64,000 bases of DNA. Origin: DASTBU01 sp035711845. GTDB lineage: Bacteria > Acidobacteriota > Vicinamibacteria > Vicinamibacterales > 2-12-FULL-66-21. Shown here in pieces: positions 56,166 to 63,657 of this stretch; the stretch's first letter is position 1, and each line of letters opens with the position of its first letter. The translations under genes were made by a program, and so were the position numbers. The notes under the pieces were generated by a model, which did no database searches, was not told where the DNA came from, and saw nothing but the letters and a program-made list of their open reading frames with translations. The DNA is taken from contig DASTBU010000059.1 in assembly GCA_035711845.1 (NCBI GenBank), forward strand, positions 1 through 64,000. The letters run 5' to 3'.

Positions 56166-57008
56166 ATGCCTCGAATCGCCAACAGCACCCACGGTGAGTC
56201 CCGCATGCGCATGCTGCGGATCGTCCGCCGCGGCGATCGCCACGATCCGCGGGATCTCACCGTCTCGTGCCGGTTCGAAGGGAACTTCTCGGCGTCGTTC
56301 GTGAAGGGTCGCGACGACGGGATGTTGCCCGGTGAGGCCGTGAAGAACATGGTGCACGGCACCGCGCGCGACGCAGGCGGCGGCGAGATCGAACCGTTCG
56401 GTCTGGCGCTCTGCGACCGCTTTCTGGAGAGGTATCCGCAGCTCAGCCGCGTGCGCGTGGAGATCTCCGAGCAGCCGTGGACCCGGTTGGATGCCGGGGG
56501 CAAGGCGCAGGGACAGGCCTTTCTCGCCGGCTCGCCGGAACGGCGCATCGCGACCATCACCAGCAACGGTCAGCGGGTCGCTGTCGTCGCGGGCTTCCAG
56601 CACCTCACGATCATGCGCTCGTCAGGGTTCGCTCCGGCACGCCCCTCGACCGAGGACCCCGGCGGAGGCGACGACGGGTTGCAGCGGTTGCTGGTGGCGA
56701 CGCTCTCCGCTCGCTGGACCTACAGCAGCAGGGACGTCACGTTCGGTCCCTACCGTCAGGGCGTGCGGGCCGCAGCCGTCGAGACGTTCGGCTGTCACAG
56801 CCGGCGATCCGTTCAACACTCGCTGTACGCGATCGCCGACGTCGTGCTGGCGTCCTTCGAGGAGATTGCCGATATCTCGCTCACCGCGCACGAGCGGCCC
56901 TACCGTCCAGCCGATCTCTTCAGCGCCGGCATCGAGAACCCGGACGATCTGTTCATCGCCCTGGACGAACCGCTCGGGATCGTGGAGGTGACCGTCGAGC
57001 GCGATTGA
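56166..57008 (+). CDS. uricase-fold protein lacking the catalytic residues
   Basis: A 280-residue member of the uricase (factor-independent urate hydroxylase) family from ATG 56166. Similarity is clear in RHDPRDLTVSCRFEGNF, VKNMVHGTARD, RVRVEISEQPW, SVQHSLYAIADVVL and ENPDDLFIALDEPLGIVEVTV. The residues that catalyse the reaction in known uricases are not kept: the Lys of the N-terminal GK block is Glu11, the Thr-Asp of LPTD is Gly56-Glu57, and the His of the NKHY block is Pro245. The family glutamine is retained. It is probably inactive on urate or altered in function. Nearby apt is the only other purine gene. Confidence 0.8.
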   Translation: MPRIANSTHGESRMRMLRIVRRGDRHDPRDLTVSCRFEGNFSASFVKGRDDGMLPGEAVKNMVHGTARDAGGGEIEPFGLALCDRFLERYPQLSRVRVEISEQPWTRLDAGGKAQGQAFLAGSPERRIATITSNGQRVAVVAGFQHLTIMRSSGFAPARPSTEDPGGGDDGLQRLLVATLSARWTYSSRDVTFGPYRQGVRAAAVETFGCHSRRSVQHSLYAIADVVLASFEEIADISLTAHERPYRPADLFSAGIENPDDLFIALDEPLGIVEVTVERD

Positions 57009-57017
57009 CAGGCGTTC

Positions 57018-60000
57018 TTACTGCGTCCCTCCACTGGCCGGTTGATCGTTGATCGGCTCCAGCTTGTGATCCGACAGTACTTTGTTGAAGGCCGGCAACT
57101 CGGTCTTCACAAATGCGTTCAGGCGCGTCAACTGTTTGTCCAGCCGTCCGGACAACTCCTTGAACACCTGATATGACTGGTCGGTCGGCTTCGCATCGCC
57201 GCTCTCCACGATCCCCTGCAAGGCCGCGAGCTTGTTGTTCAGCCGAATGGGGTAGTTCAGCGGGTCCTGGCTGCTCTGGTTGCGGTGCTGGTAGATCTCA
57301 CCTTCGATTTCGGTGAGCCGCTCCGCAAAAGACGTCGCCGCGGTTTCGAGCGCGGAATCGGCGGACTTGCCGGCCCGCTCCGCCGCCTGCGTCTTGAGGT
57401 GACGGATCCGGATTACCGCGGAGTTCGCCTGCGTCACGCTGTCGCTGATCTGCTTGGCGAGTTTGAACTGCTCCTGCAGATCCGCATCGGTCACGGTCGC
57501 GAATGCGGGGTTGCGAGCGATCTGGAAGTCCTGGGTCTTCGTCACGCCGCTCGCCGTCAGCCTGACCTGGTAGCGTCCCGGCGGGGCTTGTGGGCCGCGA
57601 ACGCTGGCAGCCCACATGATCAGCCCGGGGAATGCCCGGGCGTTCGGGTAGCGCATGTCCCAGGTGAAGCGGTTCATGCCCTGCTGAACGGTGATCCGCG
57701 CCGGCGGCGCTCCGCGCCGTCCGCCGCCCTCCTCGGCCTCGGGCGCTGACGCGTCTCCACGGCCGCGACCGGCGCCTTCCGGCGGGCCGCTATAGGTGTT
57801 GACCACTGCTCCCTGGCTGTCCCGTATCTCGATCGTGACCTTGTCGGCAGCCTGTTTCAGGTAGTAGTCGATCGCCACACCGGCCGACACCGACCGGGTC
57901 GCATCCGAAGGATCGAAGAGGACCACGTCCTCGTCGGTGGTCTGCCGGGTCGCCTGCCGAAGGACCCCTATGTTGTCCATGACGTAGAAGCCGCGGCCGT
58001 GCGTTCCGATCACGAGATCGTCGTTCTTGATCTGGATGCCGTGAACCGGGGTCGCGGGCAGGGTCAGACGAAGCGACTGCCACACTCCCCCATCGTCGAA
58101 CGAGACGTAGATGCCCGTCTCGGTGCCAAGGAACAACAGACCCTTGCGTTTCGGGTCCTCGCGAATCACCCGCGCGAAATCGTCGTTCGGCACGCCGCCG
58201 ACGATCCTGGTCCAGCTCCGCCCGTAGTCGCTGGTCTTGTACACGTACGGCGCACGGTCGGACCGCTGGTACCGATTGCCTGCGAGATACGCGGTCGCTG
58301 GATCGTGCGGCGACGCGTCGATCAGGCTGATTCTGGTGAACTCCGGGAGATCGGGCGGCGTCACCTTCTGCCAGCTCTTGCCGGCATCTCGCGTGAGGTG
58401 CACGACCCCGTCGTCGGAGCCCGCCCAGATGACGTTGCCGTCGCGCGACGACGGCGCGAGCGTGAAAACAGTCGCATAGGTCTCGACGCCGGTCTGGTCG
58501 AGCGTGATCGGCCCACCGGAGGGTCCGAGCGTGGAGGGATCCGCGCGCGTCAGGTCCGGGCTGATCCTTTCCCAGCTCTGACCTTCGTTCGTCGATCTCC
58601 AGACGTGTTGCGAGGTCGCATAGAGCGTGTTCGGATCCGTGGGAGAGACGACGATCGGAAACGTCCACTGGAAGCGTTCCGTGATCTCGCTGGCCGAGTG
58701 GCCCATGGGATTGTCGGGCCACACGTTGATCGCGCGGCGTTCGCCGGTGCGCCTGTTGATCCGGGTCAGCAGCCCGCCGTAGCTTCCCGCGTAGAAGAGG
58801 TCCACGTCTTCGGGATCGGGAGCGATGTAGCCGCTTTCGCCACCGCCCACCTGGTAGAGGTCGCCCCCCGTGGAAGGCACGCACGCGGTGCTGTTGTCCT
58901 GCTGCGCGCCGCAAACGTGGTACGGCACGTGGGCGGTTGTGATGACGTTGTAGAACTGGGCCGTGGGGTAATCCTGATCGGTCCAGCTGTCTCCGGCGTT
59001 GAACGACACGTTTCCGCCGCCGTCGTTGCTGTTGATCATCCGCTTCGGGTCGTTGGCTGCAATCCACAGGTCGTGGTTGTCGCCGTGCGGGACCCGGATG
59101 GCGCGGATTGTCTTACCCGCATCCGTCGACCGGTAGAAGCCGGTATTGAGGATGTACACCGTATCCTCGACCTCAGGGTCGGCGTAAATGCGCGTGTAGT
59201 AGAAGGCCCGCTGACGCAGTCGCCGATCCTCGTTGACCCGCTTCCAACTCGCTCCGCCATCGTCGGTCAGGAAGACCCCGCCTTCGGCGGCCTCTATGAT
59301 CGCGTAGACGCGGTTCGAGTCAGCTCCCGATACCGAGACCCCGATCTTTCCCCAGATTGTGGAAGGGAGCCCGGGGTTCTTCGTCAGGTCCGTCCAGGTC
59401 TTCCCCCCGTCCGTCGTCTTGAAGAGGCCGCTGCCGGGCCCGCCGCTCGAGAGCGAGTGAGGCGTCCGGAACACTTCCCAGAAGCCGGCGTAGAGCACGT
59501 CGGGATTCTTCGGATCCATCGAAAGATCGACCGCGCCGGCCTTGTCGGACCGGAAGAGAGCCTTGTTCCAGGTCTTGCCTCCGTCGGTGGACTTGAACAC
59601 GCCACGGTCTTCCCCGGCACCGTAGGGGTTACCGAGCGCCGCCACGTAAACGACCTCGGGGTTCGCGGGGTGTACGCGCACCCGGCCGATGGTCATCGTC
59701 TTGTCCAGGCCGAGGTGGCTCCAGGTCAGCCCGCCGTCGGTGGTCTTGTAAACGCCATCACCCTGGATGACATTCCCGCGGAGCGCGACCTCTCCCATCC
59801 CGACGTAGACGATGTCGGGATTCGACTCGGCGACGGCCACGGCGCCGACCGAGGACGTCTTGAAGGCGGCGTCGCTGACCGGGCGCCAGATGATGCCGCC
59901 GTCGGTGGTTTTCCACAAGCCGCCGCCGGTTGCGCCGAAGTAGTACTCGTACGGACGGGTGGTACTCCCGGCCACCGCGATCGACCGGCCGCCGCGATCC

Positions 60001-60173
60001 GGGCCGATGGACCGCCACCGGAGACCTGCGAAAAGCGCCGGGTCTATGCCGTCAGCCGGCCGGGTTGTGGCCGGCGTCTGCGCCTGGCCGGCCTGTTCCG
60101 ACGACGGGTAGGCGGCGACCAACGACAGGGCAATCACAGCGATAGACAACCGCACGCCAGAATTCGGTCGCAT
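57018..60173 (-). CDS. large exported BNR / VPS10-type beta-propeller protein
   Basis: A 1051-residue exported protein. The N-terminal hydrophobic segment (LSIAVIALSLVAAYP) is a probable signal. Many BNR/Asp-box repeats follow: GLWKTTDGGIIW, GVYKTTDGGLTW, GVFKSTDGGKTW, GLFKTTDGGKTW, VFLTDDGGASWKR, WRSTNEGQSWERI, VYKTSDYGRSWTRI, IYVSFDDGGVWQSL. This suggests two propellers, as in sortilin/VPS10-like and xyloglucanase-like proteins. A beta domain (about 780-890) and a C-terminal helical coiled coil (about 900-1040) complete it. Such proteins are abundant in Acidobacteriota and Gemmatimonadota; their substrates are mostly unknown. It converges on the uricase-like gene. Confidence 0.85.
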   Translation of the reverse strand: MRPNSGVRLSIAVIALSLVAAYPSSEQAGQAQTPATTRPADGIDPALFAGLRWRSIGPDRGGRSIAVAGSTTRPYEYYFGATGGGLWKTTDGGIIWRPVSDAAFKTSSVGAVAVAESNPDIVYVGMGEVALRGNVIQGDGVYKTTDGGLTWSHLGLDKTMTIGRVRVHPANPEVVYVAALGNPYGAGEDRGVFKSTDGGKTWNKALFRSDKAGAVDLSMDPKNPDVLYAGFWEVFRTPHSLSSGGPGSGLFKTTDGGKTWTDLTKNPGLPSTIWGKIGVSVSGADSNRVYAIIEAAEGGVFLTDDGGASWKRVNEDRRLRQRAFYYTRIYADPEVEDTVYILNTGFYRSTDAGKTIRAIRVPHGDNHDLWIAANDPKRMINSNDGGGNVSFNAGDSWTDQDYPTAQFYNVITTAHVPYHVCGAQQDNSTACVPSTGGDLYQVGGGESGYIAPDPEDVDLFYAGSYGGLLTRINRRTGERRAINVWPDNPMGHSASEITERFQWTFPIVVSPTDPNTLYATSQHVWRSTNEGQSWERISPDLTRADPSTLGPSGGPITLDQTGVETYATVFTLAPSSRDGNVIWAGSDDGVVHLTRDAGKSWQKVTPPDLPEFTRISLIDASPHDPATAYLAGNRYQRSDRAPYVYKTSDYGRSWTRIVGGVPNDDFARVIREDPKRKGLLFLGTETGIYVSFDDGGVWQSLRLTLPATPVHGIQIKNDDLVIGTHGRGFYVMDNIGVLRQATRQTTDEDVVLFDPSDATRSVSAGVAIDYYLKQAADKVTIEIRDSQGAVVNTYSGPPEGAGRGRGDASAPEAEEGGGRRGAPPARITVQQGMNRFTWDMRYPNARAFPGLIMWAASVRGPQAPPGRYQVRLTASGVTKTQDFQIARNPAFATVTDADLQEQFKLAKQISDSVTQANSAVIRIRHLKTQAAERAGKSADSALETAATSFAERLTEIEGEIYQHRNQSSQDPLNYPIRLNNKLAALQGIVESGDAKPTDQSYQVFKELSGRLDKQLTRLNAFVKTELPAFNKVLSDHKLEPINDQPASGGTQ

Positions 60174-60436
60174 GATGGAGCTCCTCCAAGGTGTTGGGTG
60201 CCGCGGCTCATGCTATGCGAACGGTTGCCGCGAGAACAAGCCGGGTTGGCAGAGGCCACAACCCCGGGTGGCCGGCCCGCCGAATACGGCGGCCTTCGGG
60301 ATGAGCCTATAACTCTGCAGTAATACATGGGTATTCCGGCGACACATGTGAGCATCTCGGCAGCCCATCCGGTCACGCAAAATGGGAGATTGGCGCGGCA
60401 TGGCTTGTGCTCTACAGGACGGCAGGAGGGGCAACG
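60174..60436. other. 263-base divergent intergenic region with two hairpins
   Basis: Lies between the BNR gene (minus) and the 49-residue gene (plus). CCGCCG at 60277-60282 and CGGCGG at 60287-60292 form a perfect six-pair stem with an AATA loop. CCGGGTTG at 60241-60248 pairs with CAACCCCGG at 60259-60267 with one bulged C. On the minus strand TTATAG at about 60313-60308 is a possible -10, which would place both hairpins in the BNR leader. No known riboswitch or ncRNA was recognised. Confidence 0.4.
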
Positions 60437-60586
60437 ATGCTGTTTACGATTGCGGTGATTCTGCTCGTGCTGTGGCTGCTGGGTCTCGTCAGTGGCTATA
60501 CGCTGGGCAATTTCATCTACGTGCTGCTCGTGATCGCGCTGGTCCTGTTCGTCGTGGGGCTGGTCAGCGGCAGACGGACCGTCTGA
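60437..60586 (+). CDS. 49-residue membrane protein, DUF5670/lmo0937-like
   Basis: ATG 60437 has GGAGGGG at 60425-60431, five bases before it. The 49 residues hold two hydrophobic helices (IAVILLVLWLLGLVSGYTLG and FIYVLLVIALVLFVVGLVSG) and the basic end RRTV. Size and motif match the DUF5670/lmo0937 family of small membrane proteins, which has no known function. Two imperfect palindromes (AGACGGACCGTCT and GACGGCACCGTC) surround and follow the stop codon. Confidence 0.8.
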   Translation: MLFTIAVILLVLWLLGLVSGYTLGNFIYVLLVIALVLFVVGLVSGRRTV

Positions 60587-60665
60587 ACAACGGACGGCAC
60601 CGTCTGAGCACAATGCGGGGTCGGATCTCGTTTCAGTGACGAAGAGAGATCGACGGTTCCGGCTG

Positions 60666-60705
60666 CCGGCCAAAGAATTGGCCGGCGGCCAACTCGTTGG
60701 CCGCC
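60666..60705. repeat. two tandem perfect hairpins
   Basis: CCGGCCAA (60666-60673), loop AGAA, TTGGCCGG (60678-60685) form an eight-pair stem. GGCGGCCAA (60684-60692), loop CTCG, TTGGCCGCC (60697-60705) form a nine-pair stem. The two share GG at 60684-60685, so only one can form fully at a time. No T-run follows. Confidence 0.8.
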
Positions 60706-60824
60706 GCATACGACCGGAAGGAGGGCGAAAGGCCCTGGTTTCCGTAAAGATTCACGTGAGTGTGGCCTGGAGCTGCAAGGTACGGGTGTTGCTGTGCGCT
60801 GGCACGGCACACCCAAACGCAGGC

Positions 60825-60931
60825 AGCAGGCAGCAGGCCCCTCACGCTGTTCCGCTCTCCTCCGGGTCGGAACTGCCCGGGTCGGCTCCGCAGCGCGCTG
60901 ATTCGGTCCGAGTGACGGCCTGCTGCCTGCT
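60825..60931. repeat. AGCAGGC heptamer inverted repeat
   Basis: AGCAGGCAGCAGGCC at 60825-60839 is perfectly complementary to 60917-60931 (15 pairs), with a 77-base loop. Each arm is two AGCAGGC heptamers. On the minus strand it begins about 39 bases after the stop of the DinB-like gene. Confidence 0.8.
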
Positions 60932-60969
60932 GGGTGCGTATTCTCCGCCCCTTCGGACCTTCCGCTCGC

Positions 60970-61560
60970 TCAGCTCCCCGGATAGTTGGGGTGGGCCTTG
61001 ATTTCGCGGATCTGCAGGATGTGCCGTTGGGAGTGCGTCGAGATCATCAGGAACCACTGGTAGACGTCCATATTGCCTTCCAGCAGCTTTCGCGATCGCA
61101 AGTCGTCCCCTGTCGCCTTTGCGTATTCCTTCATCTCGCCACGTAGCTTTCGAAACACCCCGAGCGAACCGTTGATGTCGCCCTTTCCTGTCGGGACTCG
61201 CGCTTCTCCCGTCGTCGTCCGCTTCGTGCGGTCGATGCCATACCAGAGGATGTCGGCGTCGGTGGCCGGCAGCTTCTCGGTGTTCGGTGGCTGTTTCATC
61301 GAATCCTGCACGCGCTGCCAGTACTGAGGCTCGGCGATCGCGAGGTGTTCGACCACTTGTGTGATGCTCCAGCTCTCTGGCGTCATCTTGAACCCGAGCT
61401 GCGCGGATGACAGGCGGTTCAGTTCGCTCACCAGCCAGCTTTCGGTCATGTCGAGGTGGGCCAACAGGCGTTGTCGATCGGCTGCCGTCATGCCTTCCGC
61501 TGCAGGCAGTGGCGGGTGTGTTGCTGCCAGGAGTAGGAGCAGGCTGAGGATTGTGCTCAT
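60970..61560 (-). CDS. DinB-superfamily protein with signal peptide
   Basis: A 196-residue protein from ATG 61560. The N-terminus MSTILSLLLLLAATHPPLPA is a probable signal peptide, unusual for a DinB-like four-helix protein. LAHLDMTESWLVSELNRLS, SWSITQVVEHLAIAE and FLMISTHSQRHILQIREI are typical DinB_2 segments; the histidines in EHLAIAE and THSQRH are likely metal ligands. Function may be a metal-dependent transferase; no substrate can be inferred. It stands alone between gene-poor stretches. Confidence 0.82.
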   Translation of the reverse strand: MSTILSLLLLLAATHPPLPAAEGMTAADRQRLLAHLDMTESWLVSELNRLSSAQLGFKMTPESWSITQVVEHLAIAEPQYWQRVQDSMKQPPNTEKLPATDADILWYGIDRTKRTTTGEARVPTGKGDINGSLGVFRKLRGEMKEYAKATGDDLRSRKLLEGNMDVYQWFLMISTHSQRHILQIREIKAHPNYPGS

Positions 61561-61923
61561 CCGCCAATGCTGAGCGGTCGCGCGGCCGTCGTCAACAGCA
61601 CCCATCCCTGAACGGGTACCATTCGTCACAAAAGCTGGCAGTTAGTCCGTCATGCGGGTCGAAACGAGAATTCGTACGCGTTGTGGCGCCGCACCACGGA
61701 CTGGAGCGCGCCACGGGCGCGCCACGCCGGCCGCCTTCGCGCCGGAAGCGCTTCGGCGAGCCTCGCCGGAGCTTCAGCGGAGGCGGGAGCGGAGCTTTGG
61801 GGCCCCGCGAGCGACGGCGATGGGGGATCCGGCCCGCCGTCGCCCGACGTGTATGGGACCGGGTTTGGCGAGGTCTCGCCGAAGCCTTGGCGAAGGCGGA
61901 CGGGGCGCAGCCCCCCGGTCTAG
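61561..61923. other. 363-base region without a gene; GC-rich repetitive block
   Basis: No supportable gene. From about 61690 it is very GC-rich and self-complementary. CTTCGGCGAGCCTCGCC (61751-61767) and GGCGAGGTCTCGCCGAAG (61867-61884) are near-inverted copies, and each is itself a partial palindrome. It ends at the stop of the next gene. It may be a dispersed intergenic element; I cannot compare it to the genome. Confidence 0.5.
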
Positions 61924-62535
61924 TTAGTGCACGCGCGACGATACGGAGGGAAGGAGATCTTCTGCGAAACCGGCGGGAGCCGGCCACCGCATGGGATCGG
62001 GTCCCGGCTGCTCGGAGAATCCATCGAGGATCGATTCGAAGAGTTCTCGGTTGTACCTGGACTGCGTGGCCCAGCCGATGATCTGGTGGAACGCCCTCCG
62101 GCCCGCGATTGTCGTGTGCAGGTACTTTACCCACGTGTTGTCGTGGAACCCCTCCACCTCGTACTGAACGGCCTCGTGGCCCGAGATGATGCAGTGCCGG
62201 GGTCCGGTGATGCCCTTCACCTTGATACCGCGCGTCAGCAGATCCAGGGTAATCCGGGCGTGCTCGTGGACGGTGACTTCCAGCGCGTAGTCTTCGAGTG
62301 CCTCGCTGATCACGATCAGGTGTCGTCCGTGCAGCGGGTTGATTGCCTGGATGCCGGCGCCTTCGTTCAGGTCACGGGCCGGCCGCCACCCGGCCGGAAG
62401 ATGAAGCCGGGCCAGGTGCAGATCGTCGTCGATCAGGCTTCGGCCTGCCGGCCGGCGCCAGCGCGCGATGTAGCGCAGGCGCTCGCGGTAAAGCAGGGCG
62501 AACGATACGGTAATCAAAGCGACGATTATGTGCAT
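61924..62535 (-). CDS. membrane-anchored protein, DcrB/PsbP-like fold suspected
   Basis: A 203-residue protein from ATG 62535 (upstream in-frame Met is possible but adds unlikely sequence). An N-terminal hydrophobic helix (MHIIVALITVSFALLY) is followed by a basic stretch and a domain with LHLPAGWRPARDLNEGAG, GHEAVQYEVEGFHDNTWVKY and FHQIIGWATQSRYNRELFES. The alternation of strands and the final helix resemble DcrB/PsbP/DUF1795-type proteins. That is a fold guess, not a family identification. Divergent from the VOC gene. Confidence 0.6.
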   Translation of the reverse strand: MHIIVALITVSFALLYRERLRYIARWRRPAGRSLIDDDLHLARLHLPAGWRPARDLNEGAGIQAINPLHGRHLIVISEALEDYALEVTVHEHARITLDLLTRGIKVKGITGPRHCIISGHEAVQYEVEGFHDNTWVKYLHTTIAGRRAFHQIIGWATQSRYNRELFESILDGFSEQPGPDPMRWPAPAGFAEDLLPSVSSRVH

Positions 62536-62661
62536 GAAACACCGCCGGTTCGCGACGGCAGAGGTAGGAATGCGAGCTTCGTGCCGGACCGCGTCTTCGA
62601 ATGTTGCCCGGAATCTCGGCGTCAAAGACTACGATGGCCCGAGAGACCGTGGAGGAAGGAT

Positions 62662-63627
62662 ATGAGAATGCGCGGCGTTACAGGATTACACCACGTGACG
62701 GCCATTGCCGGACCGGCCCAACAGAATCTGGATTTTTACGCCGGCGTGCTGGGCATGCGGCTGGTGAAGAAAAGCGTCAACCAGGACGACCCTGGGACCT
62801 ATCACCTCTTCTACGCGGACGCCGAAGGGCACCCGGGAACGGACCTCACGTTCTTTCCCTGGTCTCAGCTGGCGCCGGGCCGCGAGGGCCACGGCTCGAG
62901 CACGGAGGTCTCCCTCGCCGTGCCGCCCGGCAGCCTCGAGTTCTGGGGGAAGCGATTCGATCGCTACGGCGTCACCATGACGCGGATTGAGACACGCTTT
63001 GGCGGTCGGGTGCTGCCGTTGACCGATCCGCACGGGCTTCGCGTGGCCCTCGTGGAATCCGAGGACGCGCTCACACGCCGCTTCACGCCGTGGGACGACG
63101 GTCCGGTTGCTGTGGAGCGTCAGATCAGGGGCCTCGAAGGCGCGCGGCTCATCGAGCGGGACCTCGAGCCCACCACGACCTTCCTCACGGGCGTTCTCGG
63201 CTTCAAGCACATTGCCACGGAGCGCGGCTGGCATCGGTACGGGGCGGCCGACGGACGATCCGGTACGTATGTCGATCTGCAGGCCGCACCGGAGTCCCCG
63301 CGCGGCGCGTGGGGTGTCGGCAGCATCCATCATCTCGCCTGGCGGGTGGACGATGCGGCGCACCAACTGGAGCTGCGGCACGCGATCGACAACGCCGGCC
63401 GCCGGCCGACGCCCGTGATCGATCGCTTCTGGTTCGAGTCGGTGTACTTCCTGGAGCCGGGAGGCGTCCTGTTCGAGCTCGCGACCGACGGCCCGGGCTT
63501 CAGCGTCGACGAGGATCCGAAACATCTGGGCGAATCGCTGGTGCTGCCTCCCTGGCTGCAACCCCAGCGCGCCGCGATCGAGTCGATGCTGCCATCGCTC
63601 CACGCGCCGACGCCCGTCATGCGATGA
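62662..63627 (+). CDS. VOC-family ring-cleaving dioxygenase-like protein
   Basis: A two-domain vicinal-oxygen-chelate protein of 321 residues from ATG 62662, with GGAGGAAGGA directly upstream. The metal ligands are visible as His in GLHHVTAIAG, His in SIHHLAWRVDDA and Glu in LFELATDGPGFSVDED. FYAGVLGMRLVKKSVNQDDP and the C-terminal GESLVLPPWL match the PcpA/LinE hydroquinone dioxygenase-like group. Substrate is unknown. An aromatic-catabolism partner is not in the window. Confidence 0.88.
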   Translation: MRMRGVTGLHHVTAIAGPAQQNLDFYAGVLGMRLVKKSVNQDDPGTYHLFYADAEGHPGTDLTFFPWSQLAPGREGHGSSTEVSLAVPPGSLEFWGKRFDRYGVTMTRIETRFGGRVLPLTDPHGLRVALVESEDALTRRFTPWDDGPVAVERQIRGLEGARLIERDLEPTTTFLTGVLGFKHIATERGWHRYGAADGRSGTYVDLQAAPESPRGAWGVGSIHHLAWRVDDAAHQLELRHAIDNAGRRPTPVIDRFWFESVYFLEPGGVLFELATDGPGFSVDEDPKHLGESLVLPPWLQPQRAAIESMLPSLHAPTPVMR

Positions 63628-63657
63628 GCGGCCTCAGCTGAGGGCTGAAAGCTGTCG

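Larger units (their letters stand above)
60587..60969. other. 383-base region without a gene; several inverted repeats
   Basis: I see no credible gene here; the open frames have no family match or ribosome site. It contains the tandem hairpins at 60666-60705 and the AGCAGGC inverted repeat at 60825-60931. A duplicated CCGGGTCGG block lies near 60862-60887. It separates the 49-residue gene from the end of the DinB-like gene. Confidence 0.6.

Noticed and set aside
57999..60323. 774-codon plus-strand open frame opposite the BNR protein
   Set aside because: The regular Asp-box repeats on the minus strand prove the coding strand; the plus frame mirrors their periodicity.
60385..60415. Sigma-54 -24/-12 promoter before the 49-residue gene (TGGCGCGGCATGGCTTGTGCT region)
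   Set aside because: The GG and GC doublets are not 10 bases apart, so it fails the sigma-54 spacing.
60636..61001. 121-codon plus-strand open frame after the 49-residue gene
   Set aside because: No ribosome site or family; it spans hairpins and a heptamer inverted repeat and runs into the antisense of the DinB-like gene.
61900..61930. Integron attC-like GTTAG end near the GC-rich block
   Set aside because: Only a short GTTAG string is present, with no matching inverse core site and no integrase.
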